Below, piece by piece: positions 13,421 through 19,716 of a DNA stretch of 19,716 nucleotides; position 1 is the stretch's first letter, and every line of letters begins with the position of its first letter. Position numbers and translations under genes: made by a program. Source of the stretch: Candidatus Omnitrophota bacterium (GTDB lineage: Bacteria; Omnitrophota; Gorgyraeia; Duberdicusellales; 4484-171); NCBI GenBank assembly GCA_021735105.1, contig JAIPHS010000007.1:1-19716 (forward strand), written 5' to 3'. The notes below the pieces were generated by a model. That model was not told the origin of the DNA, did not search any database, and worked only from the letters and a program-made list of their open reading frames with translations.

Positions 13421-14556
13421 TGAAAAGTTATTTTACTTCTGAATCTGTTACTGAAGGCCATCCTGATAAAGTTTGTGATTTAATTTCAGATACTATTTTA
13501 GATGCAGTATTAACTTCTGACCTAAACGGCCGGGTTGCCTGTGAGGCCTTAACCAGCCGCGGTTTAGTTATGGTGGCCGGTGAAATTACTACAAATTGCT
13601 ATATAGAGATAACTCGGTTGGTAAGAAACCTATTAAAAGATATCGGCTATGACGATCCTTCTATTGGCTTTGATTATGAAAGCTGTGGGGTTATAACCGC
13701 AATTCAAGAACAGTCACCCGATATTGCCCTAGGGGTTGATACCGGAGGTGCCGGTGACCAAGGTTTAATGTTTGGTTTTGCTTGTGATGAGACCAAAGAG
13801 CTGATGCCGCTTCCGATAATGTTAGCCCATAAATTAGCTCGGCGCTTAACTCAAGTAAGAAAAGAGCGAATGTTAACTTATCTTTGGCCTGACGGTAAGT
13901 CACAAGTTTCAGTTGAATACGAGAATCAAAAACCAAAAAGGATTGATGCGATTATTATTGGCGCTCATCATGCAAAATCTGTTGACACAAAAGAATTACA
14001 AAAAGATATTAAAAAGTTAGTTATTGATTATATCGTGCCTGAAGAGTTAATGGATGCAAATACAAAAATATTTATTAATGCAACCGGGAGGTTTGAAGTG
14101 GGCGGCCCAGTCTCAGATACTGGGGTAACCGGAAGAAAGATTATTGTCGATACCTACGGCGGCTACGGCCATCATGGCGGCGGCGCTTTTTCCGGCAAGG
14201 ATCCTTCCAAGGTAGATCGTTCCGCATCGTATATGGGCCGATACATTGCTAAAAATATAGTTGCCGCAGGGATTGCTAGTCAATGCGAAGTTCAGCTTTC
14301 ATACTGTATTGGTGTTGCAGAGCCGGTATCAGTTAGTATTAATACTTTTGGCAGTTCAAAATTTGACGAAGGGAGAATTGCCAAAGCAGTTAGAGATATC
14401 TTTCCGCTTACTCCCAAAGAAATAAGCCAAGAGTTAAATCTCTTGCGTCCGATTTACAGAAAAACTGCTGCCTACGGACATTTTGGCCGGGAAGAAGAAG
14501 GATTTCGCTGGGAAGATAAAGACAAGGTTGATAAAATAAGGAGTATTTTAAAATAA
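13420..14556 (+). CDS. metK: S-adenosylmethionine synthetase
   Basis: A 378-residue enzyme making SAM from methionine and ATP in the cytoplasm. It has the Met/ATP-binding TEGHPDKVCD (11-20), GAGDQGLMFGFACDET (110-124, the family hexapeptide region) and the P-loop-like GGGAFSGKDPSKVDRSASY. The length is normal. AAAAGGAGGAAAAGATCTG upstream is a strong ribosome binding site inside scpB, with the start overlapping scpB's stop by one base. It is paired with ahcY 11 bases downstream. No SAM riboswitch is visible before it, as expected for an internal operon gene. Confidence 0.98.
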   Translation: MKSYFTSESVTEGHPDKVCDLISDTILDAVLTSDLNGRVACEALTSRGLVMVAGEITTNCYIEITRLVRNLLKDIGYDDPSIGFDYESCGVITAIQEQSPDIALGVDTGGAGDQGLMFGFACDETKELMPLPIMLAHKLARRLTQVRKERMLTYLWPDGKSQVSVEYENQKPKRIDAIIIGAHHAKSVDTKELQKDIKKLVIDYIVPEELMDANTKIFINATGRFEVGGPVSDTGVTGRKIIVDTYGGYGHHGGGAFSGKDPSKVDRSASYMGRYIAKNIVAAGIASQCEVQLSYCIGVAEPVSVSINTFGSSKFDEGRIAKAVRDIFPLTPKEISQELNLLRPIYRKTAAYGHFGREEEGFRWEDKDKVDKIRSILK

Positions 14557-14567
14557 AGGAGTAAGAA

Positions 14568-15833
14568 ATGGTACAAAGTGATATAAAAAGTAAGCTGCTG
14601 AGTAAAGAAGGTAAAAAAAGAATTGAGTGGGCCCTAAGGCGAATGCCGGTTTTAGAGATTATTCGTGATCGTTTTTGCAAGCAAAAACCTTTAAAAAATG
14701 TAAATATTAGTGCGTGCCTACACATAACCACCGAAACCGCAGCTTTAGCTATCACTTTAAAAGCGGCAGGAGCCAATGCTTCTTTTTGTGCTTCTAATCC
14801 TTTATCAACTCAAGATGATGTTGCGGCCTCTTTAGTTTATAATTATGGAATTGAAGTTTTTGCAATTAATAATGAAAAACGAAATACTTATTATGGCCAT
14901 ATTGATTCTGTATTAGCAAAAAAACCAAAAATTACTTTAGATGATGGTGCGGACTTAATTTCAACTATCCACAAAAAAAACGCTGGTTCTGGTTACAAAG
15001 ATTTTCCTTGGGCAAGCACCGAAGAGACAACTACCGGAGTTATTCGCTTAAAAGCTTTAGAGAAAGAAGGAAAACTGCTCTATCCGATAATTGCGGTAAA
15101 TGATGCCTTCACTAAGCATCTTTTTGATAATCGTTATGGGACTGGCCAATCTAGCTTAGATGGGATAATCCGGGCTACAAATAAACTTATCGCCGGTGAA
15201 ACTTTTGTAGTCGGCGGTTACGGTTGGTGCGGCCGGGGCGTAGCCCAGAAAGCAAGAGGAATGGGGGCAAAAGTTATAATTTGTGAGGTTGACCCCTTAA
15301 AAGGGCTTGAAGCAACTATGGATGGATTTTTAGTAATGCCAATGTCGGAAGCAGCTAAATTGGGTGACATTTTTGTTACCACAACCGGAGATATAGATGT
15401 AATTGCAAAGAAACATTTTAATAAGTTAAAAGATGGAGCGATACTCTCAAATGCCGGCCACTTTGATGTAGAAATTGACACAAAATCACTAAAAGAAATA
15501 GCAAAATCAACTAAAGTGGTAAAACCTTTGGTTACTGAGTATACTTTAGAAAATAATAAAAAGATTTACCTTTTGGCCGAAGGAAGGCTGGTAAACTTAG
15601 CCTGCGCAGAAGGCCATCCGGCTGAAGTCATGGACCTCAGTTTTGCCAATCAAGCTTTATCTTGTGAATATATTGCAAAAAACCACACCAAACTAGAAAA
15701 TAAAGTCTATAAAGTCCCGGACAAAATAGACGAACAAGTTGCTAAGTTAAAACTAAAATCTATGGGGATTAAAATTGATACCCTGACTCCTAAGCAGAAA
15801 AAATATTTAGCGAGTTGGCAGCAAGGAACCTAA
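14568..15833 (+). CDS. ahcY: Adenosylhomocysteinase
   Basis: A 421-residue NAD-dependent enzyme splitting S-adenosylhomocysteine to adenosine and homocysteine. Visible are the substrate motif CLHITTETAAL (50-60), DDGAD (126-130), TEETTTGV (151-158), NDAFTKHLFDNRYGTGQS (178-195), the Rossmann motif GYGWCG (217-222), and the C-terminal KYLASW (414-419) near the end. TAAAGGAGTAAGA precedes the ATG. It directly follows metK, so the pair makes SAM and recycles its by-product. The final methylation-cycle enzyme MetF survives in the window only as a fragment. Confidence 0.97.
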   Translation: MVQSDIKSKLLSKEGKKRIEWALRRMPVLEIIRDRFCKQKPLKNVNISACLHITTETAALAITLKAAGANASFCASNPLSTQDDVAASLVYNYGIEVFAINNEKRNTYYGHIDSVLAKKPKITLDDGADLISTIHKKNAGSGYKDFPWASTEETTTGVIRLKALEKEGKLLYPIIAVNDAFTKHLFDNRYGTGQSSLDGIIRATNKLIAGETFVVGGYGWCGRGVAQKARGMGAKVIICEVDPLKGLEATMDGFLVMPMSEAAKLGDIFVTTTGDIDVIAKKHFNKLKDGAILSNAGHFDVEIDTKSLKEIAKSTKVVKPLVTEYTLENNKKIYLLAEGRLVNLACAEGHPAEVMDLSFANQALSCEYIAKNHTKLENKVYKVPDKIDEQVAKLKLKSMGIKIDTLTPKQKKYLASWQQGT

Positions 15834-15835
15834 AC

Positions 15836-16801
15836 ATGAAGAAGAAGATTAAAAAAATCGGAATTCTTACCCGTGACTGTGCCGGTATTAATGCGGCAAT
15901 CCGAGCCGTGGTAAGAAGTGCTTATTCATCCGGAATTAAGACTATTGGAATAATCCGCGGTTATGAAGGATTAATGGAAAATAATACCATTGAGTTAAAT
16001 TCTCGTTCTGTTTCCGGAATTATAAATCGCGGTGGTACAATTCTAAAGACAGCCCGAGCTAAAAAATTCCACAGTAAAGAAGGCCAAAAAAAAGCAATAG
16101 AAACAATTAAAACAAATCAAATAGATGCTTTAGTTGTAATCGGAGGCAACGGTTCATTAACCGGCGCTTCAATTCTTTCATCTAAATACTCTGTTTCTGT
16201 AGTTGGAGTACCAGCAACTATTGATAATGATATAAATGGGGTTGCGATGTCAATTGGCGCAGACACCTCGGTAAATGTTGCCCTGGATGCCTTAGATAAG
16301 ATACGTGATACTGCTACTTCATTGGAGAGAATTTTTGTAGTTGAGGTTATGGGGCGGGACTGTGGCTATATTGCTCTTAGAGTAGGATTAGCCGGCGGCT
16401 GTGAAGATGTGATAGTACCTGAGAAAAAAATTAATATTAAGGAGATATCAAAAGAGATAAGCGAAGGAAGTATTAAGGGAAAAATGAGCTGGATAGTTGT
16501 AGTTTCTGAGGGAAAAGCTAAAGCTGCAGATGTTGGAAAAAAAATTACCAAAATCACCGGTCTTGAGACGAGAGAAGTTGTTTTAGGCCATATTCAGCGC
16601 GGCGGCAGGCCCACCGCTTATGACCGGATGTTAGCTGCCCGCTATGGTTATTATGCCCTAGAATTGATAAAAAAAGGCCAAACCGGCCGCTGTGTAACTT
16701 TACGTAATGATAAATTATCAGCTATACCTTTATCAAAAGCAATTAAGAAAAAAGACATAAGGGTAGGAGATTATTATAAATTAATAAAATTATTAACTTA
16801 A
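15836..16801 (+). CDS. Phosphofructokinase-family kinase with altered nucleotide-binding loop
   Basis: A 321-residue protein of the PfkA superfamily starting 2 bases after ahcY. The sugar-phosphate side is well kept: TIDND with the catalytic D130, MGR (172-174), SEGKA (E225) and LGHIQRGGRPTAYDR (H252, R255). R74 matches E. coli R72. The phosphoryl-donor side is not. The usual TSGGDAPGMN loop reads TRDCAGIN (12-19), two residues shorter with the Gly-Gly missing. GGDGS reads GGNGS (103-107), losing the Mg-linked Asp. PGTIDND reads PATIDND (126-132). Residue G106 keeps the ATP-type glycine rather than the PPi-type Asp. It probably phosphorylates fructose 6-phosphate or a related sugar phosphate, but donor and activity are open. 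An aldolase gene follows immediately. The family call is sure; the exact reaction is not. Confidence 0.88.
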   Translation: MKKKIKKIGILTRDCAGINAAIRAVVRSAYSSGIKTIGIIRGYEGLMENNTIELNSRSVSGIINRGGTILKTARAKKFHSKEGQKKAIETIKTNQIDALVVIGGNGSLTGASILSSKYSVSVVGVPATIDNDINGVAMSIGADTSVNVALDALDKIRDTATSLERIFVVEVMGRDCGYIALRVGLAGGCEDVIVPEKKINIKEISKEISEGSIKGKMSWIVVVSEGKAKAADVGKKITKITGLETREVVLGHIQRGGRPTAYDRMLAARYGYYALELIKKGQTGRCVTLRNDKLSAIPLSKAIKKKDIRVGDYYKLIKLLT

Positions 16802-16809
16802 GCAATAAA

Positions 16810-18147
16810 ATGGTTTATAAAAGCAAAAAACAAATCCTAGATTGCCAAAAAATCGAAACTAAAGGTAAGATTTGTAAAATAAAAGATGTCGCCTATTTTA
16901 AAAAAAATATCTTACCTAATTTAGTTGATACAATTATTTTAAGTAAATCAAAAAACCTTAAAAGTTTTTGTTGTCAGCTCGTCTACGGCTGTGGGTTGTC
17001 TTTAGGAATATACCCGGCTTCGATTCAAGCTTTATACAAAGCTTGCGGAAAAAAGGAGGTAGGTGGTTTTTGTGTACCGGCGATAAATTTAAGAACTCTG
17101 ACCTTTGAGTTAGCTCAAACTATTTTTGAGATTGCAAAAAAGATAAAATCAAATCTTTTTATCTTTGAAATTGCTGAATCAGAAATCGTCTATACCTGGC
17201 AGTCACCCCAGGAATATTCGGCTTTAATTACTTCGGCTGCAATTAAGCAGGGCTACCGTGGGCCGCTTTTTTTTCAAGGAGATCATTTTCAAATTGAGGT
17301 ATCTAAATATAATAAAAACTCCAAACAACATATAAAAGACCTAAAGAAACTTATCAAGCAATCTATTAATGCCGGTTTTTATAACATTGATATTGATTCA
17401 TCAACACTTGTTGATTTATCAAAAAAAGATTTAGATGCCCAGCAAAAATTAAACTATCAAATTTGTGCTTATTTTACAAAATACTTGCGTAAAGTTCAGC
17501 CGAAAGGAATAGATATTTCAATTGGAGGCGAAATCGGCGAAGTTGGCGGCATTAACCCCCAGTCTAAAGAGCTTGATGCATTTATGCAGGGTTACCTAAA
17601 AGAAATTGGCTCTCAAGAAGGGATATCTAAAATTAGCGTTCAAACCGGCACAAAGCATGGAGGAGTTGTCCTTTCCGATGGATCAATTGCCAAAGTAAAG
17701 ATAGATTTAAATACATTGAATAAACTTTCAAAATTGGCAAAAGATAAGTATCAACTAGCCGGAGCAGTTCAGCATGGTGCTTCAACTTTACCTAACGAAG
17801 CTTTCGGCCATTTTCCTAAACAGGGTTGTATAGAACTGCATCTTGCAACTCAATTTCAAAATATTATCTATGACTATATGCCTTTACCTTTAAAAGAAAA
17901 AATTTATGCTTGGCTTGATAAGAATTGTTACAAAGAAAGGCAAAAAGACTGGACTGATGACCAATTTATCTATAAATTAAGAAAAAAAGCTTTAGGGCCT
18001 TTTAAAAAAGAGATCTATCAACTACCCACAGAGCTTAAAGATAAGATTAAAGCTGTCTTAAGCCAAGAGTTTTCTTTTCTCTTTAAAGAGCTTAATTTAG
18101 AAAATAAAAGAAAAATCGTTAGTAAATATATTAGGAGGCTGCCATGA
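16810..18147 (+). CDS. fba: Class II aldolase of fructose-bisphosphate aldolase type, extended
   Basis: A 445-residue zinc-dependent aldolase homologue. The core is residues about 85-345: FCVPAINLRTLTFE, QGDHFQ (D158 catalytic, H159 metal), IDIDSSTL, SIGGEIGEVGG (E241), QTGTKHGG (H283) and QHGASTLPNEAF (H322). These match the Asp and three His of class II enzymes. Usual class II enzymes are about 285-360 residues; this one has about 80 extra N-terminal and 100 extra C-terminal residues. It starts 8 bases after the PFK homologue, so the pair would carry out sugar-phosphate phosphorylation then cleavage to triose phosphates. Related tagatose- or other ketose-bisphosphate aldolases cannot be excluded. 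Its stop overlaps the ilvD start (ATGA). Confidence 0.85.
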   Translation: MVYKSKKQILDCQKIETKGKICKIKDVAYFKKNILPNLVDTIILSKSKNLKSFCCQLVYGCGLSLGIYPASIQALYKACGKKEVGGFCVPAINLRTLTFELAQTIFEIAKKIKSNLFIFEIAESEIVYTWQSPQEYSALITSAAIKQGYRGPLFFQGDHFQIEVSKYNKNSKQHIKDLKKLIKQSINAGFYNIDIDSSTLVDLSKKDLDAQQKLNYQICAYFTKYLRKVQPKGIDISIGGEIGEVGGINPQSKELDAFMQGYLKEIGSQEGISKISVQTGTKHGGVVLSDGSIAKVKIDLNTLNKLSKLAKDKYQLAGAVQHGASTLPNEAFGHFPKQGCIELHLATQFQNIIYDYMPLPLKEKIYAWLDKNCYKERQKDWTDDQFIYKLRKKALGPFKKEIYQLPTELKDKIKAVLSQEFSFLFKELNLENKRKIVSKYIRRLP

Positions 18148-19716
18148 AATCTGATAAATCGAAAAAAGGACTGGAAAGGATGCCAAATCGGGCTCTTCTT
18201 TATGGAACCGGTATTTGCCCTGATCATATGAGACGCCCTTTTATTGGCATAGCTTCAAGTTTTACTGATATTATTCCCGGCCATATCAACATGAGAACTT
18301 TAGAAAGATATATTGAACGAGGAGTAGAAAATGCCGATGGTACACCCTTTATCTTTGGAGTACCCGGTATTTGTGACGGTATTGCCATGGGCCATCAAGG
18401 CATGAAATATTCATTGCCGTCGCGTGAACTTATTGCTGATACAATTGAAACTGTTGCTAGTGCCCATAGCCTTGACGGATTAATCCTTTTGACTAATTGT
18501 GATAAAATTACTCCGGGAATGATCATGGGGGCCTTGCGGATAGATATTCCAACTATTGTAGTTACTGCCGGGCCAATGCTTGCCGGCCATTCTGGAAAAA
18601 AAAGATTATCTTTAGTTCGAGATACTTTTGAAGCGGTAGGCAAATTCAAGTCGGGCCAGTTAAAAGAGAAGAAAAGAAAAGACTTAGAAATTTCAGCTTG
18701 CCCTTCCTGCGGATCCTGCCAGGGCCTATACACTGCCAATACTATGGCCTGCCTTACTGAAACCATGGGGCTTTCTATGCCTTATTGCGGAACAGCTCCG
18801 GCTGTCTTAAATGAAAAAATGAGAATAGCCTATGAGAGCGGGCAGCGAATAATGAAGCTGGTTAAACAAAATATAACCGCAAGAAAAATTGTAAATAAGC
18901 TTTCAATAGAAAACGCAATCCGTATTGATATGGCCTTAGGGGGGTCAACCAATACTGTTTTACATCTTATGGCTATTGCTTCTGAAGCTAAGGTTGAACT
19001 AAACTTGACTGATTTTGATAAAATCAGTCAAAAGACATCCCATGTCTCAAACCTTCGTCCCGGAGGCGAAAGTTTTATGGAAGATCTGCATTTTGCCGGA
19101 GGTATTCCTGCTGTTTTAAAAAGATTAGCTACAAAAATAAATAACACCAAAACTGTTTCAGGAAAATCTATCTTAAAAATCGCAGAAGAAGCTACTATAT
19201 ACGATAATGATATTATCCGCCCCTTGAACAAGCCTTATCATAAAAAAGGCGGAATAGCAATTCTACGTGGAAATTTGGCTCCTGAAGGTGCTGTAGTAAA
19301 ACAATCAGCAGTAGATAAAGATATGCTTGTTTTTACCGGTAAGGCTAAAATATTTAATTCTGAAGAAACTGCCATGAGTGCTATTACTAACAAAAAAATT
19401 AAAAAAGGCGATGTGGTTGTCATCAGGTACGAAGGCCCAAGCGGAGGCCCGGGCATGCGCGAGATGCTTTCACCTACTTCAAGTATTGTAGGTATGGGGC
19501 TTCACAAGCATGTTGCTTTAATTACCGACGGCCGTTTTTCCGGCGGAACCCGAGGCCCTTGTGTTGGACATATATCGCCAGAGGCAGCATCAGGGGGTTT
19601 AATTGGCTATTTAGTTGATGGCGATAAGATTACAATTAATATTCCTAAACGCAAAATAAATGTTGATTTAAGCGCTCAACAAATTAAAGAACGAAAAAAG
19701 AAGATAAAACTATTGG
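18144..19716 (+). CDS. ilvD: Dihydroxy-acid dehydratase, 3' end beyond the window
   Basis: 524 codons are visible from ATG 18144, preceded by TTAGGAGGCTGCC, and the gene runs off the window with its last ~25-30 codons missing. It belongs to the IlvD/Edd family, which dehydrates 2,3-dihydroxy acids to the 2-keto acids for valine, isoleucine and leucine. Cluster cysteines are C77 in GICDGIAMGH, C119 in TNCDKITPGM, and the CPSCGSC group (186-192). The position that holds TPCN in the [2Fe-2S] type reads IPGHINM, which is the usual form in the oxygen-sensitive [4Fe-4S] group and fits an anaerobe. The C-terminal half has GGSTNTVLHL, YEGPSGGPGM, TDGRFSGGTRG and GHISPEAA. It overlaps the aldolase gene by four bases. 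Confidence 0.96.
   Translation, partial: MKSDKSKKGLERMPNRALLYGTGICPDHMRRPFIGIASSFTDIIPGHINMRTLERYIERGVENADGTPFIFGVPGICDGIAMGHQGMKYSLPSRELIADTIETVASAHSLDGLILLTNCDKITPGMIMGALRIDIPTIVVTAGPMLAGHSGKKRLSLVRDTFEAVGKFKSGQLKEKKRKDLEISACPSCGSCQGLYTANTMACLTETMGLSMPYCGTAPAVLNEKMRIAYESGQRIMKLVKQNITARKIVNKLSIENAIRIDMALGGSTNTVLHLMAIASEAKVELNLTDFDKISQKTSHVSNLRPGGESFMEDLHFAGGIPAVLKRLATKINNTKTVSGKSILKIAEEATIYDNDIIRPLNKPYHKKGGIAILRGNLAPEGAVVKQSAVDKDMLVFTGKAKIFNSEETAMSAITNKKIKKGDVVVIRYEGPSGGPGMREMLSPTSSIVGMGLHKHVALITDGRFSGGTRGPCVGHISPEAASGGLIGYLVDGDKITINIPKRKINVDLSAQQIKERKKKIKLL

Noticed and set aside
18264..18296. IlvD lacking the TPCN cysteine
   Set aside because: The PGH form at this place is usual in the [4Fe-4S] type of dihydroxy-acid dehydratase, and the other cluster cysteines are present.
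1..19716. A novel defence or mobile system
   Set aside because: No transposase, integrase, toxin-antitoxin pair, reverse transcriptase, restriction or CRISPR component is visible; only repeat remnants and broken genes support past mobility.

Overview
The window is low-GC bacterial DNA (roughly 35-38 % by eye, not counted) with the standard genetic code, frequent AAGGAGG-type ribosome binding sites and nearly all genes on the + strand. Truncated rubrerythrin, desulfoferrodoxin (superoxide reductase), an Rrf2 regulator and a rubredoxin/diiron protein indicate an anaerobe or microaerophile. The overall flavour (an Fe-S RecB-like nuclease, mobile-element-type repeat motifs around broken genes, a yebC-ruvC-ruvA-scpB-metK-ahcY run) resembles uncultured Candidatus Omnitrophota or a neighbouring lineage. 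That assignment is an inference from memory and is not proven here.

Bases 1-2760 are a scarred region. A SIMPL-domain (DUF541) gene is cut short at a GGGGTCAGAGTC motif. An extended -10 promoter follows it and leads into only the first 40 codons of metF. Next is an HD-GYP phosphodiesterase gene bracketed by two 23-bp direct repeats (20 of 23 identical), then a secreted cupin. A 29-bp palindrome follows, and its edge is the point where a rubrerythrin gene lacking its first ~38 codons begins. Three broken genes, each close to a repeat-like motif, suggest mobile-element or repeat-mediated rearrangement, or less likely assembly scars.

Bases 2820-5520 hold redox and stress genes: a 23-codon ORF with a very good ribosome binding site, desulfoferrodoxin, an Rrf2 regulator, a PD-(D/E)XK nuclease with Cys pairs, a reverse-rubrerythrin-type protein, and a small membrane protein on the - strand.

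Bases 5597-9610 hold rarA and recQ as a tight pair (replication-fork rescue), a 54-aa unknown, a Lys-rich 104-aa unknown with a good promoter, and thioredoxin.

Bases 9683-9757 encode a CAU-anticodon tRNA (probably lysidine tRNA-Ile2). From 9804 to the window end runs a compact co-directional cluster: coiled-coil/zinc-ribbon protein, RNase HI, YebC, RuvC, RuvA, ScpB, MetK, AhcY, a phosphofructokinase homologue, a class II aldolase and IlvD (running off the end). Gaps are from overlapping to about 32 bp. The cluster joins junction processing and chromosome segregation with the SAM cycle, the upper-glycolysis pair PFK/aldolase and branched-chain amino acid synthesis.

The observations I would follow first are: the phosphofructokinase homologue, which has lost the Gly-Gly of its nucleotide loop and the active-site Asp of GGDGS; RuvA without its acidic pin; and the coincidence of gene breakpoints with repeat motifs. 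I do not see a defence system, CRISPR array or complete mobile element in the window.
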